The notes: a model not told the origin generated them from the letters alone. A stretch of 6,394 nt of DNA from Candidatus Woesearchaeota archaeon (GCA_013329175.1 DUKR01000136.1:26693-33086); one strand, 5' to 3'. Shown: positions 1 to 6,282, numbered from the stretch's first letter. Numbers and translations: made by a program.

Positions 1-260
1 CACTTTTCTTTTCTCCCTCTGAATTTACAATTGAGATGATGGCCTGAAACGAAAGGGATAAAGTTCCCCCTTGCCTATAGAAGCGATGGAAGATATGGCT
101 AATGCTTTTTTTTGAATGAGCTTTGGGGAATGCCAGCCCACCAACGAGCCTATCCACTCTTATCCCAAAAGGCTTCAACTCATAGCTATCCAGCGAGCCT
201 GCCTCCTTCCTCACCGACAGGGCTTTTTCAGGATGGTGAAGTATTACCCCAAACCACAAA
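1..260. other. Upstream region without a recognisable gene
   Basis: No frame here reads like a conserved protein. A reading frame spanning 116-349 is open but has low-complexity, unfamiliar content and no Shine-Dalgarno sequence, so I treat it as chance; only its last 17 codons (299-349) are listed separately. Open frames entering from the left edge stop at 37-39 and 44-46, so the 3' end of a + strand gene could lie there, but that is too little to call. On the minus strand I find no start codon leading to an open frame through the left edge. What can be seen is a bulged hairpin at 41-75, a T8 tract at 106-113, and a weak hairpin at 196-224 running into T5 at 224-228. An unannotated small RNA is possible. 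Confidence 0.5.
106..113 (+). terminator. T8 tract, possible archaeal terminator of an upstream transcript
   Basis: Eight consecutive T residues lie 150 bp upstream of the carA promoter. Archaeal RNA polymerase terminates at T-rich tracts in the non-template strand without needing a hairpin, so this could end whatever transcript enters from the left or the structured stretch at 41-75. It is a composition-based call with no independent support. Confidence 0.3.
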
Positions 261-269
261 TTATAAATA
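261..269 (+). promoter_or_regulatory. TATA box of the carAB operon
   Basis: TTATAAATA closely matches the archaeal TATA consensus and stands out in a region of mixed composition. With the usual distance of about 26 bases from TATA centre to start site, transcription would begin near 290-293, giving a leader of about 55 nt before the TTG start of carA. The preceding bases (CCACAAA) are only a modest match to a BRE element. Confidence 0.7.
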
Positions 270-298
270 GGCACCCCTGGTCAACTCCATTTTTCAGT

Positions 299-349
299 AT
301 GAAGCAAATAACTGGGTGGTTTTTTTATCTAAGGGGTGGGCACTTTTGA
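299..349 (+). CDS. Possible 16-residue leader peptide upstream of carA
   Basis: ATG at 299 opens a 16-codon frame, MKQITGWFFYLRGGHF, ending in TGA at 347-349. The stop overlaps the carA start as TTGA, the arrangement expected for translational coupling. The ATG would lie about 6-9 nt from the predicted transcription start, close to leaderless, which is a usual initiation mode in archaea. The frame contains the T7 tract (320-326, read as Phe-Phe) and the carA Shine-Dalgarno sequence. A frame this short can arise by chance and I know no family for it. It is listed because of its position, not its sequence. Confidence 0.25.
   Translation: MKQITGWFFYLRGGHF
333..340 (+). promoter_or_regulatory. 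Ribosome binding site deciding the TTG start of carA
   Basis: GGGGTGGG contains GGTG (335-338), a match to the archaeal anti-Shine-Dalgarno sequence, seven bases before the TTG at 346. The alternative upstream start, GTG at 316, has no comparable sequence in front of it. This favours TTG and the shorter protein. Confidence 0.7.
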
Positions 350-1422
350 ATGCCGTTCTTGCCCTTGCTGACGGCACGATATTCCGGGGAACTGGATTTG
401 GTGCAGCTATGCAAGTTACAGGAGAGGTTGTCTTCAATACCTCGCTTGTGGGCTATGAGGAGTCGCTGACTGACCCAAGCTATGCAGGGCAGATTCTCAC
501 CCTTACCTATCCTCTTATCGGCAATTACGGCGTTCGCAGTGGGGACTTTGAGTCAGAAAGGGTGCAGGTGGCAGGATTTGTGGTGAGGGAATTGTGCAGT
601 CACTATTCCCACCGTAATGCCGTAAAGAGCCTCGATGCATTCCTCAGGGAATTCAATGTGCCGGGGATTGCAGGCATCGACACCAGAATGCTGGCCAGAA
701 AGATAAGGGAAGAGGGAGTAATCAATGGCGCCCTCATGGTTTCTGAAGATGCAATTCACGGGCAAGGCGTCATAGCCAGGGCAAAGTCAGCAGCTGATTA
801 CTCAAGCAAAAACTTTCTTGCTAAGGTCTCGGTGGATGCCCCAAAATTCCATGACGCAAAGGGAGACAAGAGCATCTGCATGATAGATACGGGCGTCAAG
901 CTTTCCATTATCAGGAACTTTCTGAAGAGGGAGGTGAGCGTGTGGCGGATGCCCTACAACGCCACAGCTGAAGAGATACGAATGAAGAAGCCAGACGGTA
1001 TTTTCCTTGCTAATGGCCCAGGCGATCCCGAACAGGCAAAGGAGGCAATAGCTACCGTCAAGGCGCTGCATAAGGAGTACCCCATAAGCGGCATCTGCCT
1101 GGGAAACCAGATCATCGGTTTAGCGCTGGGCGCAAAGACCTACAAGCTCAAGTTCGGCCACAGGGGCATCAACCAGCCTGTGAAAGAGCTTGCCAGAAAC
1201 AAGGTATTCATCACGAGCCAGAACCACGGCTTTGCAATCGAGGAGAAGTCCCTTGGAGGAACTGGTCTGGTGGTGACGCACGTCAACCTCAATGACGGAA
1301 GCGTTGAGGGGATGAGGCATAAGGAATTGCCTATAAGGTCAGTACAAATGCACCCTGAAGCAAATCCTGGGCCAAATGACATCGAGGACATCTTTGATGT
1401 GTTTATTGGGGATTTGCATTAA
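346..1422 (+). CDS. carA: Carbamoyl phosphate synthetase small (glutamine amidotransferase) subunit
   Basis: CarA hydrolyses glutamine and delivers ammonia to CarB for cytoplasmic carbamoyl phosphate synthesis. From the TTG start it has 358 residues, close to the family length. The N-terminal CarA-specific domain (about 1-170) shows NAVLALADGTIF at the start and GEVVFNTSLVGYEESLTDPS. The C-terminal class I amidotransferase domain (about 176-358) has LANGPGDP (221-228), GICLGNQ with nucleophile Cys251, SQNHGF (291-296) and MHPEA with His336 and Glu338, so the Cys-His-Glu triad is complete. Asn254 replaces the His of the E. coli CLGHQ motif, a position that varies across amidotransferases. A GTG start at 316 would add ten residues (VFLSKGWAL...) unlike the family N-terminus and lacks a ribosome binding site; TTG at 346 has one and begins where homologues begin. 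It is followed by carB after 26 bp, forming an operon. Confidence 0.95.
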   Translation: MNAVLALADGTIFRGTGFGAAMQVTGEVVFNTSLVGYEESLTDPSYAGQILTLTYPLIGNYGVRSGDFESERVQVAGFVVRELCSHYSHRNAVKSLDAFLREFNVPGIAGIDTRMLARKIREEGVINGALMVSEDAIHGQGVIARAKSAADYSSKNFLAKVSVDAPKFHDAKGDKSICMIDTGVKLSIIRNFLKREVSVWRMPYNATAEEIRMKKPDGIFLANGPGDPEQAKEAIATVKALHKEYPISGICLGNQIIGLALGAKTYKLKFGHRGINQPVKELARNKVFITSQNHGFAIEEKSLGGTGLVVTHVNLNDGSVEGMRHKELPIRSVQMHPEANPGPNDIEDIFDVFIGDLH

Positions 1423-1448
1423 GCCGTGGATAGTAAAGAAGTGATACC

Positions 1449-4400
1449 ATGCCAAAGAGAACTGACATCACGTCAATCATGGTCATAGGATCAGGGCCGA
1501 TAGTCATAGGACAGGCAGCAGAATTTGACTATTCAGGCACGCAGGCCTGCAAAGCGCTAAGGGAGGAGGGATACACAACAATCCTTGTCAACTCCAATCC
1601 AGCCACCATCATGACCGACGCCGATACTGCTGACGTGGTGTACGTCGAGCCACTTGACGTCGAGATTGTTGCTGACATCATCCGAAAGGAGAAGCCAGAC
1701 GGCATCCTCGGAACCATGGGTGGCCAGACTGGCTTAAACCTTATGAAGGAGCTGCACCACTCAGGAGTGCTTGAAGAAGTGGGTGTTGAGGTTCTTGGGA
1801 CGTCAATTGACTCCATCGAAAAGGGAGAGGACCGAGACAAGTTCAGGGAACTGATGCTCAAGATAGGCGAGCCGCTTCCAAAGAGCAGGGCGCTCACAAC
1901 AATTGCTGAGGCAAAGGCGTTTGCAGCAGAGTGCGGCTTTCCCGTCATCATACGGCCAGCGTATACGCTTGGCGGGACAGGAGGCGGCATAGCATCTGAC
2001 GAGGCTCAGCTTGAGGCCATTACTGCATCGGGGCTGCAGCACTCGCTCATCCATCAGGTGCTCATTGAAGAAGCGCTTTTAGGCACTCAGGGCTGGGGAG
2101 AGTTTGAGATGGAGGTGATGCGTGACAGCAACGAGAACTGCATTATCATCTGCCCAATGGAGAACCTCGATCCTATGGGCATCCATACAGGCGAGTCTAT
2201 TGTCGTTGCCCCTACGCAGACACTCAATGACGCTGACTTCCAGATGCTTCGCAATGCAGCACTCAGGGTGATTAGGGCGCTGAAGATTGAGGGAGGATGC
2301 AACATCCAGTTTGCGCTCAACTACGAAACTGGCAGATACATAATCATTGAGGTAAATCCAAGGGTATCGAGAAGCTCAGCGCTTGCCTCAAAGGCGACGG
2401 GGTATCCGATTGCAAGGATTGCAGCAAAGATAGCCATAGGCATGACGCTTGATGAAATACCCAATGACGTGACCAAAGAGACAAAGGCATGCTTTGAGCC
2501 TGCCATTGATTATTGCGTGGTGAAAATCCCCAGGTGGCCATTTGACAAGTTCGTGACTGCTGACTGCCACATCGGAACCCAGATGAAGTCAACGGGCGAG
2601 GCCATGGCTATCGGAAGGACGTTTGAGGAAGCGTTCCAGAAGGCGGTGCGAAGCCTTGAGATCAAGCGCTTTGGGCTGTGCTGCGACGGCAAAGACAAGC
2701 CTGTTGCTGACAGGGAGATGCTTATAGATTATCTGAAGAGGCCGACGCACAGGAGGATGTTTCACGTGCTTGACGCATTCAGCATAGGGATGAGCATTGA
2801 TGAGGTGCATGGCTTCACTGGCATCAACAGGTGGTTTTTGCACAAGCTTGCTGCAATCCATGCCCATGCAAAGCGCATCTCCTTTGACAGGGAATCAATC
2901 CTTGCAGCAAAGAAAGCGGGATTCTCTGACGTGCAGATTGGGCATATCACGAGGAAGAGCGAAGCAGAAGTGCGGTCGTTTCGGGTGAAGGAAGGCATCA
3001 TCCCAACGTACAAGATGGTTGATACCTGCGCGGCAGAATTTGAGGCAAAGACTCCCTATCTCTATTCAACGTATGAGGGGGAGGACGAGTGCAATCCAGG
3101 CGGGAAGAAGAAGGTGCTCATCCTTGGCTCAGGGCCCATAAGGATAGGCCAGGGGATTGAGTTTGACTATTCCTGCGTGCACTCTGCGTTTGCGCTGCGC
3201 GAGGAGGGCGTTGAGGCGCTGATAATCAACAACAATCCTGAGACGGTATCCACTGATTTTGACACCTCTGACAAGCTGTTCTTTGAGCCGCTGACGTTTG
3301 AGGATGTCATGAACGTAGTTGATTGTGAGAGGCCGTATGGCGTCATTTTGCAGTTCGGCGGCCAAACTGCAATGGACCTTGCCCTTGATTTAGAGAAAGC
3401 AGGGGCTCCAATCCTTGGCACAAGGCCAGAATCCATAGACATTGCCGAGGACAGGAAGAAATTTGGCAGGGTCACGGAAAAGCTTGGCATCCCGTCTCCT
3501 GAGTGGGGAGCCGCATTATCACCAGATGAGGCCATCGCCATAGCGAACAGGATAGGCTATCCCGTGCTTGTCAGGCCAAGCTATGTGCTTGGAGGGCGCG
3601 CGATGCAGATAGTGGATCTGGATGAAGAGCTTATGCGTTACATGGATGAGGCAGTTGACGTCAGCCCTGAGAAGCCAGTGCTCATTGATAGGTTTATTGG
3701 GAACGCGACTGAGCTGGATGTTGATGCTCTCTCCGATGGCGAGGAGGTTTATGTTGCAGCTATCATGGAGCACATCGAGCGGGCAGGCATCCATTCAGGC
3801 GATTCCTGCTGTGTCATCCCCTCCCAAACGATTGGTGATGCGGTAAAAAAGAAAGTGATAAGCTATACCACAAGGCTGGCTAAAGAGCTGAGGGTGATAG
3901 GGCTCATCAATATCCAGTATGCAGTAAAAAATGAGGAGGTCTATGTGCTTGAGGCAAATCCCCGTGCATCAAGGACAGTCCCCTATGTCTCAAAGACGAT
4001 TGGCGTGCCGCTTGCGAAAATTGCAACAAAACTCATGCTTGGGAAAAAGCTTGCTGATTTCAGCCTGGGAAAGTACAGGGAGCCTGATTTTGTCTCCATC
4101 AAAGAGGCGGTTTTTCCATTTCTTAAGTTAGTTGGCGTTGACCCGATGCTCTCACCAGAGATGAAGTCAACAGGCGAGGTGATTGGGATTGGCAGAGATT
4201 TTGGGAGTGCTTATTACAAAGCGCAGCTTGCAGCATATCAGGATCTTCCCACCTCTGGCTCAGTGCTATTCTCCATATCGCATCTGGAAAGGACTGAATC
4301 ACTCCTTGCTGCGGCAAGGGAATTACAGGCGCTTGGCTTCAAATTCTACTGTACGAGAGGAACTGCTGAGTATTTTGCTGAGCATGGGATTCATGCGGTG

Positions 4401-4655
4401 GCTGTTCCAAAGATACATGATGGCCCCCTGATACTTGATATGATGAAGAGCCGCAAGCTTGATTTTGCTATCCTTATCCCCAAGAAAGGCAGGATAGGCT
4501 CAGATGGCTATCAGATGAGAAGAGCAGCAATTGAGCTTGGAATACCCTATGCGACAACGGTTGCAGCAACCATTGCTACAGTTGCTGGCATGAAAGCGAA
4601 GAAGGAAAGCAGGATGCAGGTGTTGTCGCTGAAAGAGTGGTATGGGGCTCATTGA
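1449..4655 (+). CDS. carB: Carbamoyl phosphate synthetase large subunit
   Basis: CarB makes carbamoyl phosphate from bicarbonate, CarA-derived ammonia and two ATP. The 1068 residues match the usual full length (E. coli about 1073) and the gene is intact, unlike the split carB of some methanogens. Order: carboxyphosphate half (about 1-402) with GSGPIVIGQAAEFDYSG (14-30), IHTGES (245-250) and metal/ATP residues in EVNPRVSRSS (301-310); oligomerisation domain (about 403-552); carbamoyl phosphate half (about 553-935) with GSGPIRIGQGIEFDYS (560-575), AGIHSGDS (779-786) and EANPRASR (835-842); and a C-terminal MGS-like allosteric domain (about 936-1068) with TRGT (969-972) and Lys988. The internal duplication of the two ATP-grasp halves is plain. 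AAGTGAT at 1439-1445 serves as Shine-Dalgarno sequence for ATG 1449. The effector domain differs from E. coli near the nucleotide site (see findings). It is co-transcribed with carA. Confidence 0.97.
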   Translation: MPKRTDITSIMVIGSGPIVIGQAAEFDYSGTQACKALREEGYTTILVNSNPATIMTDADTADVVYVEPLDVEIVADIIRKEKPDGILGTMGGQTGLNLMKELHHSGVLEEVGVEVLGTSIDSIEKGEDRDKFRELMLKIGEPLPKSRALTTIAEAKAFAAECGFPVIIRPAYTLGGTGGGIASDEAQLEAITASGLQHSLIHQVLIEEALLGTQGWGEFEMEVMRDSNENCIIICPMENLDPMGIHTGESIVVAPTQTLNDADFQMLRNAALRVIRALKIEGGCNIQFALNYETGRYIIIEVNPRVSRSSALASKATGYPIARIAAKIAIGMTLDEIPNDVTKETKACFEPAIDYCVVKIPRWPFDKFVTADCHIGTQMKSTGEAMAIGRTFEEAFQKAVRSLEIKRFGLCCDGKDKPVADREMLIDYLKRPTHRRMFHVLDAFSIGMSIDEVHGFTGINRWFLHKLAAIHAHAKRISFDRESILAAKKAGFSDVQIGHITRKSEAEVRSFRVKEGIIPTYKMVDTCAAEFEAKTPYLYSTYEGEDECNPGGKKKVLILGSGPIRIGQGIEFDYSCVHSAFALREEGVEALIINNNPETVSTDFDTSDKLFFEPLTFEDVMNVVDCERPYGVILQFGGQTAMDLALDLEKAGAPILGTRPESIDIAEDRKKFGRVTEKLGIPSPEWGAALSPDEAIAIANRIGYPVLVRPSYVLGGRAMQIVDLDEELMRYMDEAVDVSPEKPVLIDRFIGNATELDVDALSDGEEVYVAAIMEHIERAGIHSGDSCCVIPSQTIGDAVKKKVISYTTRLAKELRVIGLINIQYAVKNEEVYVLEANPRASRTVPYVSKTIGVPLAKIATKLMLGKKLADFSLGKYREPDFVSIKEAVFPFLKLVGVDPMLSPEMKSTGEVIGIGRDFGSAYYKAQLAAYQDLPTSGSVLFSISHLERTESLLAAARELQALGFKFYCTRGTAEYFAEHGIHAVAVPKIHDGPLILDMMKSRKLDFAILIPKKGRIGSDGYQMRRAAIELGIPYATTVAATIATVAGMKAKKESRMQVLSLKEWYGAH

Positions 4656-4685
4656 CAGGCCATATTGTGCTTTCTGAACAAAACA

Positions 4686-4696
4686 TTAATAAAAAA
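4686..4696 (+). promoter_or_regulatory. TATA-like element upstream of the metallophosphoesterase gene
   Basis: TTAATAAAAAA lies in the 71-bp gap between carB and the next gene. A start site 25-27 bases downstream of its centre would fall near 4715-4718, leaving a leader of about 10 nt before ATG 4727. It is A-rich and weaker than the carA box. I see no T-rich terminator after carB, so read-through from carAB is also possible. Confidence 0.45.
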
Positions 4697-4726
4697 CTAG
4701 GGAAAATCTATGCCGTTGGTGGTAGC

Positions 4727-5524
4727 ATGCTCAAAATAGCCTACGTCTCAGACCTGCACGGCAACAAAAACCTCTACGAGAAGGTCTGCGAGTTTCTGGA
4801 AAATAACAAGGACATCAAGGCGCTCATCATCGGAGGCGACCTTCTTCCAAGAGGGGCTACGCTAGATGGGGCCATCAGGGGCCAGAAGGAATTTCTGGAA
4901 ACCTATCTCATCCCAAAGCTTAAGCGCATTGCCATTCCTGTCTACCTTATGATGGGAAACGATGATTACCGCATCAACATGGCGCTCCTTGAGAAAGAAG
5001 AGAAGGCAAAGGCATTCCATCTCATCCATAACAAGGCACAGGCCATAGGAAAGCACGCTATTGTCGGCTACAGCTTTGTCAATGAGACGCCATTCCTTCT
5101 CAAGGACTGGGAGAAGCTCGATGACGAGAATTCTAAGCCCCTCACTGACCCGAAGCACGATGTCAGGAGTGCTCCAGCTGAGAAAGGGACCATTGCTCAG
5201 GACATGAGGGGGCTTGCAAAGCTTTCAGACCCCAAAAAGACTTTTTATGTCTTTCACTGCCCTCCGTTTGAGACTGAGCTTGATATGCTCTATGACAAGC
5301 GCCATGTAGGCAGCAGGTCAATCCGCCTCTTCATCGAGCAGCACCAGCCTCCTGCAACCTTCCACGGCCATGTCCACGAATCGCCGATTGTCTCAGGCGA
5401 ATACGCAAGCACGATTGGCAAAACCATCTGCTTCAACCCTGGAAGCGAGTACATGGATGACCTTTTGACCATGGTGATTGCTGACCTTGACAACCCAAAA
5501 GAGCATGAGCACGAGATGCTCTAG
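4727..5524 (+). CDS. Calcineurin-like metallophosphoesterase (Icc-related)
   Basis: A 265-residue soluble protein of the calcineurin-like superfamily, which hydrolyses phosphoesters at a two-metal centre. The metal-binding motifs appear in order: DLH (Asp9, His11), GGD (Asp38), GNDD (Asn78, Asp79; GNHD/E in most relatives), FHCPP (His177) and GHVH (His215, His217). There is no signal peptide or membrane segment, so it should be cytoplasmic. The overall pattern suggests the Icc-related predicted phosphoesterases of bacteria and archaea, whose substrate is mostly unknown; phosphodiester or nucleotide hydrolysis is inference. The frame is open back to GTG 4637, but that start lies inside carB, while ATG 4727 is preceded by GGTGGT (4718-4723) and starts directly with the family's first strand, LKIAYVSDLHG. 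The HIT gene follows after 10 bp, so the two are probably co-transcribed. Confidence 0.88.
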   Translation: MLKIAYVSDLHGNKNLYEKVCEFLENNKDIKALIIGGDLLPRGATLDGAIRGQKEFLETYLIPKLKRIAIPVYLMMGNDDYRINMALLEKEEKAKAFHLIHNKAQAIGKHAIVGYSFVNETPFLLKDWEKLDDENSKPLTDPKHDVRSAPAEKGTIAQDMRGLAKLSDPKKTFYVFHCPPFETELDMLYDKRHVGSRSIRLFIEQHQPPATFHGHVHESPIVSGEYASTIGKTICFNPGSEYMDDLLTMVIADLDNPKEHEHEML

Positions 5525-5534
5525 GTGAAAAGCA

Positions 5535-5945
5535 ATGGAAGGATGCATCTTCTGCAGCATCATCAAAGGGAAGATACCCTGCGCCAAAATCTATGAGGAC
5601 GGGGAGGTCATTGCGCTCCTTGACATCAATCCGGTCAACAAGGGGCATGCACTTGTGTTGCCAAAGGAGCATGTGCATACGCTCACCGACGCTTCGGATG
5701 AGCTGCTTGCAAAAGTGATGAGTGCTGCAAAAAAGATAGCTTTCGCAATCGTCAGGACAACAGGAGCAGAGGGCTTCAATATCCTCCAGAACAATCATAA
5801 GGCAGCTGGCCAGATGGTGCCTCATCTTCATTTCCACATCATCCCCAGATTTGAAAGAGATAAGCGCTTTGAGTCATGGCCACATGAAAGCTATGCAAAA
5901 GGCGAGGCTGACAGGATAAAAGAGGGCATAGTTAAGTTTTTATAA
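5535..5945 (+). CDS. HIT-family nucleotide hydrolase/transferase
   Basis: A 136-residue histidine triad protein. The signature is HLHFHII at 97-103, with His99 in the position of the nucleophile that forms a nucleotidyl intermediate. The N-terminal CIFC (Cys4, Cys7), together with a His around 46-48 and His97, resembles the zinc site of HIT proteins of the Hint/Hit branch, and LQNNHKAAGQMVPH (84-97) is typical. Family members hydrolyse nucleoside phosphoramidates, aminoacyl- or lysyl-adenylates, or dinucleoside polyphosphates; which one applies here cannot be told. The start is ATG 5535, six bases after GGTGA (5524-5528), whose first G is the last base of the phosphoesterase stop codon. This tight arrangement supports co-expression with the phosphoesterase. 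The stop codon lies within the tRNA promoter. Confidence 0.93.
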   Translation: MEGCIFCSIIKGKIPCAKIYEDGEVIALLDINPVNKGHALVLPKEHVHTLTDASDELLAKVMSAAKKIAFAIVRTTGAEGFNILQNNHKAAGQMVPHLHFHIIPRFERDKRFESWPHESYAKGEADRIKEGIVKFL

Positions 5946-5947
5946 AG
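5937..5947 (+). promoter_or_regulatory. TATA box of the tRNA gene, overlapping the HIT stop codon
   Basis: TTTTTATAAAG spans the last two codons and the TAA stop of the HIT gene (5943-5945). Its centre near 5942 predicts a start site around 5967-5970, some 8-10 nt before the mature tRNA 5' end, a normal leader for RNase P to remove. The spacing is what makes the call convincing. Confidence 0.65.
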
Positions 5948-5953
5948 TCTCCA

Positions 5954-5958
5954 TTTTT
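5954..5958 (+). terminator. Short T tract after the HIT gene
   Basis: Five T residues nine bases past the HIT stop codon could end the phosphoesterase-HIT mRNA before the tRNA. It is short, and read-through into the tRNA would also be tolerated because the ends are processed. Confidence 0.25.
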
Positions 5959-5977
5959 CTTCCATACGGTGATGTTT

Positions 5978-6104
5978 GCCGCTGTAGCTCAGCCCGGTTA
6001 GAGCGCTACGCTCATATGATGTGAGCAATGAGGCAGGAATGCCGATGATTATCAAGCCTAGCTGGGATACGTAGAGGTCGCGAGTTCAAGTCTCGCCAGC
6101 GGCA
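5978..6104 (+). tRNA. tRNA with CAU anticodon and a 37/38 intron, probably elongator tRNA-Met
   Basis: Two exons (5978-6016 and 6069-6104) make a 75-nt tRNA. The acceptor stem is GCCGCTG/CAGCGGC, all paired, with discriminator A6104. The D stem is GCTC/GAGC with loop AGCCCGGTTA. The anticodon stem is CTACG/CGTAG with spliced loop CTCATAA, the variable loop is AGGTC, and the T arm is GCGAG-TTCAAGT-CTCGC. CCA is not encoded. The anticodon CAU could mean initiator Met, elongator Met or the agmatidine-modified Ile2. The anticodon stem lacks the three G-C pairs of initiators, so that option is excluded. Elongator Met, which often carries an intron in archaea, is favoured, but Ile2 is not ruled out. 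It has its own TATA box within the end of the HIT gene. Confidence 0.93.
6017..6068 (+). other. tRNA intron with bulge-helix-bulge splice sites
   Basis: The 52-nt insertion sits between nucleotides 37 and 38, the usual archaeal site. The central four pairs of the bulge-helix-bulge form between loop bases 6011-6014 (CTCA) and 6063-6066 (TGGG), one pair being a G-U wobble. This leaves three-base bulges 6015-6017 and 6067-6069, cut after their second base by splicing endonuclease. The inner helix is weak: G6018-C6062 is followed by a mismatch, so this is a relaxed motif. Inside, GGCA (6032-6035) and TGCC (6040-6043) form a hairpin with a GGAA (GNRA) loop. No reading frame is present. Confidence 0.88.
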
Positions 6105-6105
6105 C

Positions 6106-6111
6106 TTTTTT
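6106..6111 (+). terminator. T6 terminator after the tRNA
   Basis: Six T residues begin two bases after the mature tRNA 3' end, the usual place and form of an archaeal tRNA terminator. Confidence 0.6.
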
Positions 6112-6282
6112 CGTAACACTTCATCATCATGGAGTTTGCCTGCCTCTTTGCAGCGTTGCAGGGCATCATTCCCTAAAAAGGGGCATCCCAAAAAGCTCAT
6201 TGCCGGTGGCTTCTTTCTTATCCGAGCACTTTGTTTTTCTTTCATTCTTGTTTTGCAGCAAATGTTGATGATGAACATTCCG

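Noticed and set aside
116..349. Plus-strand open frame of 77 codons upstream of carA
   Set aside because: It crosses the carA TATA box, has no Shine-Dalgarno sequence and no recognisable content. Only the last 17 codons could be translated from the predicted mRNA.
1087..1119. Asn for His next to the CarA nucleophile motif (CLGNQ) as a sign of lost glutaminase
   Set aside because: The Cys, His and Glu triad is intact, and the substituted position varies among class I amidotransferases.
4637..4726. N-terminal extension of the phosphoesterase from GTG 4637
   Set aside because: It would overlap the carB end, has no ribosome binding site, and the extra 30 residues do not belong to the fold; ATG 4727 has GGTGGT in front of it.
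6016..6065. Box C/D guide RNA inside the tRNA intron, as in some archaeal tRNA-Trp introns
   Set aside because: ATGATGT at 6016-6022 resembles box C and CCGATGA at 6042-6048 a poor C', but the D positions read ATGA and CTGG instead of CTGA, and the first guide space is too short.
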